From the NCBI GenBank assembly GCA_023395595.1, contig JAEWYO010000057.1, positions 1-54,705 of the forward strand: a stretch of 54,705 nucleotides of DNA, written 5' to 3'. The position numbers were made by a program, and so were the translations under genes. Within the stretch, counting starts at the first letter, position 1. Every line of letters begins with the position of its first letter. Shown one piece after another: positions 16,698 through 25,017 of the stretch. Below the pieces are notes generated by a model. The model was given only the letters and a program-made list of their open reading frames with translations. It did no database searches and had not been told where the DNA came from. This DNA comes from Bacillota bacterium (GTDB taxonomy: Bacteria; Bacillota; Clostridia; Christensenellales; CAG-138).

Positions 16698-18764
16698 ATG
16701 GAAAACCTCATTCTGTACGGGTCTATACTCGTCGCCCTTCTGGCGTTTGCGTTCGCCGTTTGGCTCTACCTCTGGGTCAAGCGTCAACCCTGCGAAAACC
16801 AGAAGATCCTCAAGGCAACCGGACTCATCCGTGCCGGCGCGCGTACCTTCCTGCGCAAGGAATATACCGTTCTGGCAAAATTTGCCGGCGTTGCCGCCGT
16901 GCTCATCTTTGTGTTCCTTCCCAAGCCCATTTGGCAGGGTGAAATCATCCACAACGTGTGGATGCTCGTCGCCTACATCTTCGGCACACTCTTCTCCGCA
17001 ATCGCGGGCAAGATCGGCCTCGAAGTTGCAACCATTGCCAATGGCCGCAGCGCAGAAGCCGCCAAGAAGGGCATCGCTCCTTCGTTCATGGCGGGTTTCC
17101 GTGGCGGCGCCGTCATGGGTATGGCGGTTGTCGGCGCGAGCCTTCTGGGCGTAACGCTGGTCTACCTGATCACGCATGATGCGACCACCGTCCTCGGCTT
17201 CAGCTTCGGCGCAAGCTCGCTGGCTCTGTTTGCAAAAGCGGGCGGTGGTATCTTCACGAAGACTGCCGACATCAGCGCGGACCTCGTTGGTAAGGTCGAA
17301 CTCGGCATCCCCGAAGACGATCCCCGTAACCCTGCCGTCATCGCGGACAACGTTGGCGACAACGTTGGCGACGTCGCCGGCATGGGCGCGGATCTCTTCG
17401 ATTCCAATGTTGCCTCCATGGCGGCAGCTCTCGTTATGGGCAGCGCGCTCGGCGGCAACAACGTAGACATGGTGTTCGTGTTTGCGGCGCTGGGCCTCTT
17501 GGCCTCCATCCTCGGCGTTATGACCGCGCGCATCGGCAAGAATGGCAACCCGACCAAGGCGCTGAACTCCAGCACCTACGTCACCACTGCCATCTATGCC
17601 GTGCTCACCGCTGGTGCAACCTACTTCCTCAACTACTCCTGGAGAATCTGGGGTGCCTGCATCGTCGGCCTCGCGGTTGGCGTGATCATCGGCCTCACCA
17701 CGGACTATTTCACGGATGACTCCAAGAAGCCCGTCCACTTCGTGGCGCATGCCAGCAAATCCGGCCCGGCGTTCACGATTCTGTCCGGTATCTCTTACGG
17801 TCTGCTCTCCGTCTTCCCGGCAATGATCGGTATCGGCGTTGCGGCAGTCACCGCGTACAAACTCTGCGAACCGCTCGGCGGCGTGCAGTATGCTCTCTTC
17901 GGCATCTCCATGGCAGCCGTCGGTATGCTCTCCATCGTCGGCATGATCGTCAGCAACGACGCGTACGGCCCCATCGTGGACAACGCGCGCGGCCTTGCTG
18001 AAATGGGCGACCTTGGCGAAGAAGTCCTCGCCATCACCGACGAACTCGACTCCGCAGGCAACACCGTCAAAGCCGTCACCAAGGGCTTTGCCATCGCGGC
18101 CGCAGGTCTCACCGTTATCGCGCTGCTTGGCGCATTCATGAGCGAAGTCAACACCGCCGCTGCCGAACTCGGCGTGACCGGCATCCAGAACTTCGACATC
18201 ATGAACCCGATGGTCTTCTTCGGCCTGCTCGTTGGCGCGGCTGTTCCCGCCGTGTTCTCCGCGATGCTCATGCTCGGCGTTGATCGCAATGCGCAGCGCA
18301 TGGTTGCGGAAATCCACCGTCAGTTCAAAGAAATCATCGGCCTCAAGGAAGGCAAAGAAGGCGTTGAGCCGGAATATGACAAGTGCATTGAGATTGCCAC
18401 CGATGGCGCACTCAAAGAGCTCGTCCCCGCCGGTCTCATGGCAATCGTCGCGACCTTCGTCGTCGGCTTTGTCGGCGGCGTGCAGGCCATCGGCGGCTTC
18501 CTCTGCGGCAATATCGTCTCCGGTCTGCTGTTTGCTCTGTTCATGAGCAACTCCGGCGGTCTCTGGGACAACGGCAAGAAGTATGTTGAGAGCGGCCATG
18601 AAGGCGGCAAGGGCAGCGACGCGCACAAAGCGGCAGTCGTTGGCGACACCGTCGGCGATCCGTTCAAAGACACGGCAGGCCCGTCCATCAACACGCAGAT
18701 CACGGTTGTGTCCCTTGTGGCATCGCTGATGAGCACGCTGTTCCTGACGATTCACCTGTTCTAA
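16698..18764 (+). CDS. hppA: Membrane-bound ion-translocating pyrophosphatase
   Basis: The 688-residue protein has about 16 helices and couples pyrophosphate hydrolysis to ion export. The pyrophosphate site is seen in DISADLVGKVELGIPEDDPR and DNVGDNVGDVAGMGADLF, and again in VGDTVGDPFKDTAGPSIN. At the K+-dependence position the sequence reads GNTVKAVTKG, with Lys458 and a Thr three residues later. This is the K+-independent signature (K+-dependent enzymes have Ala there), which predicts a proton pump. ATG 16698 follows GGGAGA. It closes the operon with the decarboxylase-type subunits, so the cell may link two ion gradients here. Confidence 0.96.
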   Translation: MENLILYGSILVALLAFAFAVWLYLWVKRQPCENQKILKATGLIRAGARTFLRKEYTVLAKFAGVAAVLIFVFLPKPIWQGEIIHNVWMLVAYIFGTLFSAIAGKIGLEVATIANGRSAEAAKKGIAPSFMAGFRGGAVMGMAVVGASLLGVTLVYLITHDATTVLGFSFGASSLALFAKAGGGIFTKTADISADLVGKVELGIPEDDPRNPAVIADNVGDNVGDVAGMGADLFDSNVASMAAALVMGSALGGNNVDMVFVFAALGLLASILGVMTARIGKNGNPTKALNSSTYVTTAIYAVLTAGATYFLNYSWRIWGACIVGLAVGVIIGLTTDYFTDDSKKPVHFVAHASKSGPAFTILSGISYGLLSVFPAMIGIGVAAVTAYKLCEPLGGVQYALFGISMAAVGMLSIVGMIVSNDAYGPIVDNARGLAEMGDLGEEVLAITDELDSAGNTVKAVTKGFAIAAAGLTVIALLGAFMSEVNTAAAELGVTGIQNFDIMNPMVFFGLLVGAAVPAVFSAMLMLGVDRNAQRMVAEIHRQFKEIIGLKEGKEGVEPEYDKCIEIATDGALKELVPAGLMAIVATFVVGFVGGVQAIGGFLCGNIVSGLLFALFMSNSGGLWDNGKKYVESGHEGGKGSDAHKAAVVGDTVGDPFKDTAGPSINTQITVVSLVASLMSTLFLTIHLF

Positions 18765-18798
18765 GAACAACTTCGACTCCGATTCTAGCGTAGCGAAA

Positions 18799-18827
18799 GA
18801 GGCAACCCTGGCGGGTTGCCTCTTTTT
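18799..18827 (+). terminator. Terminator of the ion-pump operon
   Basis: GAGGCAACCC and GGGTTGCCTC form a perfect 10-bp stem around TGGC, followed by TTTTTT. Confidence 0.92.
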
Positions 18828-18828
18828 T

Positions 18829-19144
18829 GCGCGCAGTGTATGCTTTGCGTGGGGATCGATCCCCAAAATCGACAGGACGCCCTTCACAGAGCGTCCTAAT
18901 TCGGGTCCATACAGCGGGATCTTTTCATTTCTTGGGCTAGTAGAAATCTGTCACGAAAAAAGATAAATGATGTCGTTGCCGGGGTGGGTTGCCGTATGTT
19001 TCCCAACGATGTATATACTACCAGAGAATCGTGAACAAGGCATCAACGACATGTTACGATTTTGAAACGGATTGTGACGCAGGACTACCCGAATGGAGAA
19101 CTGTTCCGGTTATATGCGATTTTTGCAGGGTTAACATGTGCAGA
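18829..19144. other. Intergenic stretch without a supported gene
   Basis: It contains two small palindromes (GGGGATCGATCCCC near 18850 and AGGACGC/GCGTCCT near 18874-18897), neither with a T run. No ribosome site plus open frame stands out on either strand. Confidence 0.6.
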
Positions 19145-19147
19145 AAG

Positions 19148-19181
19148 AAAAAGCGCTGCTCCATTTGTAGAAACAGCGCTT
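19148..19181 (-). terminator. Terminator of the 19205-20032 lipoprotein gene
   Basis: On the minus strand AAGCGCTG pairs with CAGCGCTT and is followed by TTTCTTT. Confidence 0.8.
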
Positions 19182-19204
19182 GATTCGCGAGGTGAAATGT
19201 GCTG

Positions 19205-20032
19205 TTATCCTGCGTTCTCGGAAGGCACATATTCAAAATTGATCTGCTTGCCGTCCGCCGTAAGTCCGGTAATCGTGCTGCCGGTGATGGCATACCATTC
19301 TTTTGCCGCCTTCGGGAAATCGGCTCCTTCTGCGCCGGTCAGCGCCGCCGGGCGATCCACGCCCGTCAGCACACCGAACACGCCGTCACTGCCGGAGATC
19401 GAAACCTGATATAGCGTCGCTGTGCCGTCCTCCGCGATGAAATAAAACTGCCCGATATACCCAAACGCGGTGCGGTAGGTTTCCGCAAACACGTCTTCCT
19501 TGCCGTTGGTCGAGCCGACGGCGATAAGTGATTTGCCTTTGTCATACGTTCCCGTCAGAGAGGATTCCTTGTCTTCGGAGTTTTTGTAGGTGACGGTGTA
19601 CTGGTTGCCCTGCTCATTGTAGCTGACGTCCTTTGCGCCCATCATCGCCAGAGCGGTGGCAACAGAGCTTTCGCCGAGCCCGAAGTAGAGCGCGGGCAGC
19701 AGATAAAGGTCGCTCATTGAGATGCCTAGAAAGGAAAAAGCGGACATCATCGTATCCGGATTGTTGCCGATGCCGTCCATCAGGCGGTTGAGCACATCGG
19801 ACTTTGCGTCCATGTACGCGGTGTAGAAGGCGGATGCGGTGTCGGAATCGCTTCCGCTCGGCGCACTCTGCTGTGCTTCGGTGGCAACTTCTTCCGTTGC
19901 TTTCTCTCCGGTTTCTGCCGCCTCAACCGATTGCGCGGCAACATCCTCCGCGGCATCCTTCGCCTTCGAGCAGCCGGATAAAACGAAGGCAACCATCATG
20001 AGGGAAAGTGCAAATGAAACCAGTTTTCTCAT
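19205..20032 (-). CDS. Lipoprotein of unknown function
   Basis: The 275-residue protein has a signal peptide with lipobox LSGC (Cys21), then an Ala/Glu/Ser-rich linker to about residue 65. The remaining domain mixes helices (AFYTAYMDAKSDVLNRLMDG) with beta strands (YTVTYKNSEDKESSLTGTY). It ends with ITGLTADGKQINFEYVP, typical of a folded extracytoplasmic domain. I do not recognise the family. ATG is preceded by GGGAGGAA. It is a single gene between two terminators; a surface sensor or enzyme accessory are only guesses. Confidence 0.87.
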   Translation of the reverse strand: MRKLVSFALSLMMVAFVLSGCSKAKDAAEDVAAQSVEAAETGEKATEEVATEAQQSAPSGSDSDTASAFYTAYMDAKSDVLNRLMDGIGNNPDTMMSAFSFLGISMSDLYLLPALYFGLGESSVATALAMMGAKDVSYNEQGNQYTVTYKNSEDKESSLTGTYDKGKSLIAVGSTNGKEDVFAETYRTAFGYIGQFYFIAEDGTATLYQVSISGSDGVFGVLTGVDRPAALTGAEGADFPKAAKEWYAITGSTITGLTADGKQINFEYVPSENAG

Positions 20033-20166
20033 CGAGATGTTCCTCCCAATTCATATGATTTGTGTGCAGGCTGTTTTTCAAATCGAATGCAGTAAAGCAT
20101 TCTAGCAGTTATCGAGAACAACTACTACTACACAATTGTACCATGCGTACACGCGGTTGAACAGTC

Positions 20167-20205
20167 GAAAAAGCCCCTGTTTGTGGCATTGCCTCAAAAC
20201 AGGAG
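20167..20205 (-). terminator. Terminator of the Qnr-like gene
   Basis: On the minus strand GCTCCTGTTT pairs with AAACAGGGGC (one mismatch) and is followed by TTTTT. Confidence 0.8.
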
Positions 20206-20256
20206 CATGGTGTCAATCTGAGTTGTCTATTTTGCGAATAGGGTTGCAATACGCTG

Positions 20257-20931
20257 TCAAATCTGCGGAAGGCTCTCCTGAATCGCAACGCCTGCAAGCA
20301 GCTGCCCAAGCATGGCAGCCTGCTCAAGATTCACCTTTGCGCCGCGCAGCTCGCCGCCGCTGATGGAGATACCGGAGAGTTCGCAGTCCGAGAGATCCAT
20401 GCCGGCAAAGTGCGTTTGGAACAGCTCCGCTCGCGTGAGCAGACAGCGGGAGAATGCGGTGGTTGAGAGCGCGCAGCTCGCGAACGACCCGCTGGTGAAG
20501 TCACAGCCGGAGAAGCGCACATGACGAAGCTTGCTTGTGGAAAAGTTGGCATACCGCGCCACGCAGCGCTCCAGCACCGCGTCAAGCAGAAAGGACTCCG
20601 CAAGCGAGATACCGAGCAGTTTGCAATCGGCCAACTTCGTTCGCTGGAGCGTTCCTTTGTGCATCTGCACATTCGAGAGGTCGCATTGTTCCAGCGCGCA
20701 ATCGATGAACGCCGCGCGGGGAAGCGAGCAGCCGGAGAGCCGGCAGCCGACGAAGCGGCAGGAGCGGAACGTCAGCCCGGGGTATTCTCCGCCTTCCAAC
20801 GCGAGATTCTCAAAGAGAATATTCTCGATATCCTCTTCTTCCGCACAGGCGGCGGAAAACATTGCCTCGATCTCATCGCACGGTGTCAGGTGGCTCCAGC
20901 GGATGGATTGTTTTTCATTTTCTTGCTTCAT
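20257..20931 (-). CDS. Qnr-like pentapeptide-repeat protein
   Basis: The 224-residue protein consists of pentapeptide repeats from about residue 38 (ENLAL, RSCRF, VGCRL, SGCSL, RAAFI, DCALE and so on), which build a right-handed beta-helix. Length (Qnr is about 218), the start of the repeats and the C-terminal helix LEQAAMLGQLLAGVAI after LRGAKV resemble the dimerisation end of Qnr proteins (LQGVKL, YQASLLMERLGIAVIG). Qnr and MfpA shield DNA gyrase from quinolones. The protein is Cys-rich in its repeats, unlike the best-known Qnr. The start has no Shine-Dalgarno and lies behind a terminator-like leader. Fold is certain; gyrase protection is an inference. Confidence 0.8.
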   Translation of the reverse strand: MKQENEKQSIRWSHLTPCDEIEAMFSAACAEEEDIENILFENLALEGGEYPGLTFRSCRFVGCRLSGCSLPRAAFIDCALEQCDLSNVQMHKGTLQRTKLADCKLLGISLAESFLLDAVLERCVARYANFSTSKLRHVRFSGCDFTSGSFASCALSTTAFSRCLLTRAELFQTHFAGMDLSDCELSGISISGGELRGAKVNLEQAAMLGQLLAGVAIQESLPQI

Positions 20932-20971
20932 AAGACGGAGTGTAGCACAAAATCATCCGGTTGGACAATAA

Positions 20972-21002
20972 AAAAAGAAGAGTTGCAGGCATGTGCAACT
21001 CT
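20972..21002 (-). terminator. Terminator-like hairpin in the leader of the Qnr-like gene
   Basis: On the minus strand AGAGTTGCA and TGCAACTCT form a 9-bp stem with a six-base loop, then TCTTTTTTTATT. It begins only a few bases after the predicted transcription start and 45 bases before the gene, the layout of an attenuator. A short frame (ATG at 20992, MPATLLFLLS...) starts in the loop and ends 14 bases inside the gene. Confidence 0.75.
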
Positions 21003-21014
21003 TTTTCTGACGTT

Positions 21015-21043
21015 ACTATAACATATTTTGAGCATTTTTTCAA
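21015..21043 (-). promoter_or_regulatory. Promoter of the Qnr-like gene
   Basis: On the minus strand TTGAAA (21043-21038) and TATAGT (21020-21015) are 17 bases apart, placing the start near 21008. Confidence 0.75.
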
Positions 21044-21100
21044 GACTTGTACCACGGGTCGATTCGGCATACACTCTGTGCGAATGGGGGGAGATTGCGC

Positions 21101-21577
21101 ATGAAACAGGAGATGGAACAATCGATTGCGCTGCGGATTCAGCAGCAATTTCTGGAGGAGCTGCGCGGCGCAAATGAGACGTCTGCGCACTTTGGTCTGC
21201 GCCTGAGCGAACAGGGGATGCTGCAACTGGCGCAGGCGCGAACACAGGCACTCATCGACCACGGGCGCGTTGAACTCGGCACCAGCGCGGTGCGCATCAT
21301 TGCGGAAGGATTCTGCGATTCGCCGTATCTCTTGCAGGAGGACTACGAGACGATCCTGCCGGAGCTTGTGGATGCGTTCTACTACTTCAAGAACGCTTGT
21401 GGTGAGCAACTCACGGACGACGAGCTGATTGAGGCCATGCGAGAGCGGTTTGACGCATACGACGGCTCGGTGGAGGCGGTGATTGGCACGTCTCTGGAGG
21501 CGCTCTGCCGCGCGCGCAGATTCGGGTTTGAGGATGCGGAGTGGGAGGACGAGGATGACGAGCGAGACGACGAGTAG
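21101..21577 (+). CDS. DUF6323 family protein
   Basis: The 158-residue protein is mostly helical, with no signal peptide or membrane helix, and ends in a very acidic tail (EDAEWEDEDDERDDE). It matches the DUF6323 pattern as I recall it (FGLRLSEQGMLQLAQART, then GRVELGTSAVRIIAEGFCDSPYL). ATG 21101 follows GGGGGGAGA and is preferred over TTG 21047. It overlaps the next gene by 23 bases. Function unknown. Confidence 0.82.
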   Translation: MKQEMEQSIALRIQQQFLEELRGANETSAHFGLRLSEQGMLQLAQARTQALIDHGRVELGTSAVRIIAEGFCDSPYLLQEDYETILPELVDAFYYFKNACGEQLTDDELIEAMRERFDAYDGSVEAVIGTSLEALCRARRFGFEDAEWEDEDDERDDE

Positions 21578-22451
21578 CGCGCTCTCTGCGGTGGCGCGGG
21601 AGGCGCGGCTCACCCCGGCAGACGCGGAAGCGATCTATCTGCTCTTGGAGGAGCGCATCCGCCGTTACACGATGGGTGACAGCACGTCGGTTCCCGTGGA
21701 CACTGCGCGGAGACTGCTCGAGGGGGTTCTCTACTGCCTCGATCTCAACCGGCGCTTCCTGTCGCCGGAGCAAGCGGCAAGCACGCCGCTCAAGACACGC
21801 TGGCAGGCGGGGGTGCATACCGCAAAGCGTATGGCGCAGCGCGCGAAACTTCTGTTGCTGCAAGTGCAGCGCAACCCGCCACCGCTCGTGAACACCGCCT
21901 ATCGCGACACGCTGGATGCGCTGCCATCATTCTTTGCCGGGTATGATGCGGATTTTTTTCCACAGGAGATTCCCTGTTCGTTTGATTACCCGCTGTGCCA
22001 GCCGGTTTCGGAATCCCTTCTCGGTGCGGAATACATGCAGGATTATTTGCGGCGGTTGCTCGCGGAAAACGCGCTGCTGCGCGCGCTCCCGCGCGAAGCG
22101 CTGCTTTCGCTCTATCAGCGGTATTATGTGGATTATGCCGATCTCTTGGTGAATCTCTATCTACCCGCGGCGGAGATGGCGCCGCTTTGCGTGCTGGCGG
22201 GCGAGTCTGTTCTGACGCTCTCGCTGCCGCAGGAGAAGCTGGGTGAGGTCAACCGGCTGCTCACTGAATCGAGTCAAGCAGAGGCGGAAATGGCGCTGTC
22301 GAATGCGGTGGAGCGCGCGAGTACCGGCCTGGGATTGCAGGGCGATCTTTTCCTGCAAATCGCGCAGCAGACTGCGGCGGACCTGCTTGTCCGCCTGCGT
22401 GCCGCGCGTGACGCGCGCGGAGTAATCGAACCGCAAGACGGGTGCGTGTGA
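21555..22451 (+). CDS. DUF6179 family protein
   Basis: The 298-residue soluble, helical protein starts inside the end of the DUF6323 gene (ATG 21555 behind GGGAGGACGAGG), so the two are translationally coupled. The sequence has no catalytic motif I recognise. Conserved-looking parts are AFYARYDADFFPQE-like (here FFAGYDADFFPQEIPCSFDYPLC) and LYQRYYVDYADLLVNLY. DUF6323 and DUF6179 genes are neighbours in other Clostridia as I recall, which supports a shared complex or process. Not recognised beyond that. Confidence 0.82.
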   Translation: MTSETTSSALSAVAREARLTPADAEAIYLLLEERIRRYTMGDSTSVPVDTARRLLEGVLYCLDLNRRFLSPEQAASTPLKTRWQAGVHTAKRMAQRAKLLLLQVQRNPPPLVNTAYRDTLDALPSFFAGYDADFFPQEIPCSFDYPLCQPVSESLLGAEYMQDYLRRLLAENALLRALPREALLSLYQRYYVDYADLLVNLYLPAAEMAPLCVLAGESVLTLSLPQEKLGEVNRLLTESSQAEAEMALSNAVERASTGLGLQGDLFLQIAQQTAADLLVRLRAARDARGVIEPQDGCV

Positions 22452-22556
22452 TAAAAAAAGCTACGAATCCAGAGAAAAATGGGCGTTGGCTGCCCTGCAC
22501 GATTACCTAGAAAATCGACCCGTGTGTTGCTCGTGTAACGTGTGCATAAAACCGTA

Positions 22557-22585
22557 TTGCGCGAAATAGAAAATGCAGGTAAACT
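22557..22585 (+). promoter_or_regulatory. Possible promoter of the di-iron protein / HD-GYP operon
   Basis: TTGCGC at 22557-22562 and TAAACT at 22580-22585 are 17 bases apart, about 70 bases before ATG 22655. Both boxes are imperfect. Confidence 0.4.
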
Positions 22586-22654
22586 GAAACTATGCCTTTG
22601 ACCCGCGCCGCAAAGAAATGCGCGCGGCCGGGATGGGATTGGAGGAGCTGCTGC

Positions 22655-23476
22655 ATGGACGCCAAAGAAAATCTGGATCTGAACCCGATTGAGATTGCGG
22701 ACGGGATTGATTGGCTCGGCTACACCAACAACAACGTTGGCTTGCACTGCAATCCATATTTGATTCAGGAGGGCGGCGAGGCGGTGCTCATCGACGGCGG
22801 CAGCCGTGATGATTTCAGTTTTGTCATGCTCAAAATCCTGCGCACGGGGTTAAAACCCGCGCAGATCAAGCGCCTGATCTATCATCATTACGACCCGGAT
22901 CTTTGCGGCAGCCTTCCGCAGCTGGAGGCGATCATCAATACGGAAGAGCTGCGCATCATATCGCACATGGAGAACAACGTCTTCATCCACTATTATTCCA
23001 AGAAAACGCCGAAGCTCGACTATCGTGTGATCGGCAGCGAGTATGTGTTTTCATCCGGACGGGTGCTCAAGTTTTACGGCACGCCGTTTTGCCACTCGCC
23101 GGGCAGCTTTATCACTTATGACACAAAAACGCAAGCGCTGTTTTCCAGTGATCTGTTCGGCAGCTATGACGCAAGCTGGCAGCTCAATCTGGAGTTGGTC
23201 GAAGGCTGTAACGAGTGCCAGTCCCAGCGCGTCTGCCCGCTGACGGGTAAAAAATGCCCGCTCTATGGCATTGACCAGTTTCACAAGCGCATCATGACCT
23301 CGAAAGCTGCGCTTACGCACGCGCTGGATGTCATCGAGTCTCTGGATTTTGCGCGCATCGCGCCGCAACACGGCAGCATTATCCGAAGCAGAGAGGATGC
23401 AGCGGTCGTGATCCGGCATCTGCGGAAGATTGAACATGTCGGCATTGAATATCTGATTGCGGAGAACAAGATATGA
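22655..23476 (+). CDS. Oxygen-binding di-iron (flavodiiron-like) metallo-lactamase-fold protein
   Basis: The 273-residue protein has the beta-lactamase fold of flavodiiron proteins without a flavodoxin domain. The metal motif HxExDHxG appears as HYDPDLCG (His78, Asp80, Asp82), with Leu in place of the second His. Further ligand segments are PFCHSPGSF, FSSDLFGSYD and PQHGSI. A CNECQSQRVCPLTGKKCP-type cysteine cluster follows the fourth motif. Stand-alone members of this group bind O2 and serve as sensors in some anaerobes. ATG 22655 follows TTGGAGGAG. Its last bases overlap the HD-GYP start (ATGA), so sensor and enzyme are probably made together. O2 reductase activity is the alternative. Confidence 0.88.
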   Translation: MDAKENLDLNPIEIADGIDWLGYTNNNVGLHCNPYLIQEGGEAVLIDGGSRDDFSFVMLKILRTGLKPAQIKRLIYHHYDPDLCGSLPQLEAIINTEELRIISHMENNVFIHYYSKKTPKLDYRVIGSEYVFSSGRVLKFYGTPFCHSPGSFITYDTKTQALFSSDLFGSYDASWQLNLELVEGCNECQSQRVCPLTGKKCPLYGIDQFHKRIMTSKAALTHALDVIESLDFARIAPQHGSIIRSREDAAVVIRHLRKIEHVGIEYLIAENKI

Positions 23477-24714
23477 AACGCTGGGACGCGGCAAGGGACG
23501 GCCAGATTTACCGCGACATTCAAGCGCTGGAAAACCCGACGCTTTCGCTCTATGCGCTGGAAAGCTACGCGATCATCGTGGACAACATGATCCAGGACGA
23601 GTTGTTTCGAAAGTTGGTGCTGAGTCACGCGGAGATTGCGGGCAGCCTTGCGCAAAGTGAGCAGCGCCTGAGTGAAGCGCAGCACATTGCGCGCATTGGC
23701 CGCTGGGACATCGATCACACGCAGGATGTTCGCACTTGGTCAAAATCCTATCTGGAGATTCTCCGGCTTGATCCTACGGAGGTTCCCTCGCGCGAGTTGT
23801 TCTCATCCTTCATCCTGCCGGAGGATATGGAAATCGTTCAAAAGGGATACATCAAACTCTTGCAGGAAAGAGAACCCTGGGACCAGCAGTTCCGCCTTTG
23901 CTTACGTGACGGCGAGATCATCTGGGTGCACGTTCGCCTACAGACTGAGTTTGACGAGGCGGGCAACCCGATTAAGAGCTTTGGCACCTTGCAGGACATC
24001 ACACCGATGAAGCACGCGGAGGAAGAGCTGGAGCGCTACAGCAAGCATCTGGAAGAAATGGTTGCGGACAAGGTGCGGGAGATTTCGGAAGCGCAGATTG
24101 CGACGATTTTCGCACTGGTGAAGCTCGCGGAATCGCGGGACGACGAAACCGGTGCGCACATCGAGCGCACGGCGAGCTTTTGCCGTCTGCTTGCAGAAAA
24201 GGCTCGTACCCTGCCGCAGTATTCCTCCTATATTACGGATGAGTATATCGCGACGATCTATCGCGCAAGCCCCCTGCACGACATCGGCAAGGTTGGCATT
24301 TCCGACTTGATTTTGCTCAAGCCCGGCAAGCTCACGCCAGAGGAATTCGCAATTATGAAAACCCATGTCGAGATTGGTTATCAAACGCTGAAAAACATCG
24401 ACAAGCGCTATCAAAACAACGCATTTATCCAGATGGGACTGGATATCACGCGGTATCATCATGAAAAATGGGATGGCAGCGGGTATCTCTTCGCGCTTGA
24501 GGGCGAGGCGATTCCGCTCTCCGCGCGGATGATGGCACTGGCGGATGTCTATGACGCACTGCGCTCAAAACGGGTCTACAAACCTGCGTTCCCGCACGAG
24601 AAAGCGATGCAGATCATTCTTGAAGGGCGCGGAAAGCACTTTGATCCCGCGTTGGTGGATCTCTTTGCCGCGGCGCAGGACGAGTTTGAAGAATTGTTTG
24701 ACCGGCTGAACTGA
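23473..24714 (+). CDS. PAS-HD-GYP cyclic-di-GMP phosphodiesterase
   Basis: The 413-residue cytoplasmic protein has an N-terminal helical region (about 1-65), a PAS domain (about 68-180, IARIGRWDIDHTQ to GTLQDITPMKHAEEE), a coiled coil and an HD-GYP domain. The domain carries HDIGKVGISD and HHEKWDGSGY; the classical GYP is GYL here. It would degrade cyclic-di-GMP, opposing the two cyclases in this window. It overlaps the di-iron protein gene by four bases, which suggests oxygen or redox input. A terminator follows directly. Confidence 0.93.
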   Translation: MKRWDAARDGQIYRDIQALENPTLSLYALESYAIIVDNMIQDELFRKLVLSHAEIAGSLAQSEQRLSEAQHIARIGRWDIDHTQDVRTWSKSYLEILRLDPTEVPSRELFSSFILPEDMEIVQKGYIKLLQEREPWDQQFRLCLRDGEIIWVHVRLQTEFDEAGNPIKSFGTLQDITPMKHAEEELERYSKHLEEMVADKVREISEAQIATIFALVKLAESRDDETGAHIERTASFCRLLAEKARTLPQYSSYITDEYIATIYRASPLHDIGKVGISDLILLKPGKLTPEEFAIMKTHVEIGYQTLKNIDKRYQNNAFIQMGLDITRYHHEKWDGSGYLFALEGEAIPLSARMMALADVYDALRSKRVYKPAFPHEKAMQIILEGRGKHFDPALVDLFAAAQDEFEELFDRLN

Positions 24715-24722
24715 TCTTCTCT

Positions 24723-24746
24723 TGCGCCCGTGGGGCGCATTTTTTT
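24723..24746 (+). terminator. Terminator after the HD-GYP gene
   Basis: TGCGCCC pairs with GGGCGCA and is followed by seven T residues. Confidence 0.88.
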
Positions 24747-24802
24747 GCAAATAACAAAATAACACATAGACTATCTATATAGTTGGTTAGTTACGACAAA
24801 GG

Positions 24803-24848
24803 AAAAAAGTAGCCCGCAGCACTCAATGGGGGAAAGAGTGCTGCGGGC
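24803..24848 (-). terminator. Terminator of the MacAB-type operon
   Basis: On the minus strand GCCCGCAGCACTC and GAGTGCTGCGGGC form a perfect 13-bp stem, followed by TACTTTTTTCC. The stretch 24849-25017 between it and the permease gene shows no gene. Confidence 0.85.
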
Positions 24849-25017
24849 TTATGCTGTTGCGTTGCGGCAGTGGAAAGAGGGGGGGGATGGGTTACTCCCG
24901 CTACGCAACCATGCGGATTCGCAGGGAGGAGGCGCCATGGGAGAGGCGATTGCGCCCTGCGAAGTTGCACGCTTTAGGAAATATGGGAAATCACTCTGTC
25001 GATTATCCGGTCAGGCC

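Noticed and set aside
16608..18887. 759-codon minus-strand open frame opposite hppA
   Set aside because: It is the mirror of a GC-rich membrane-protein gene; its translation is rich in His, Asp, Arg and Gly with no domain.
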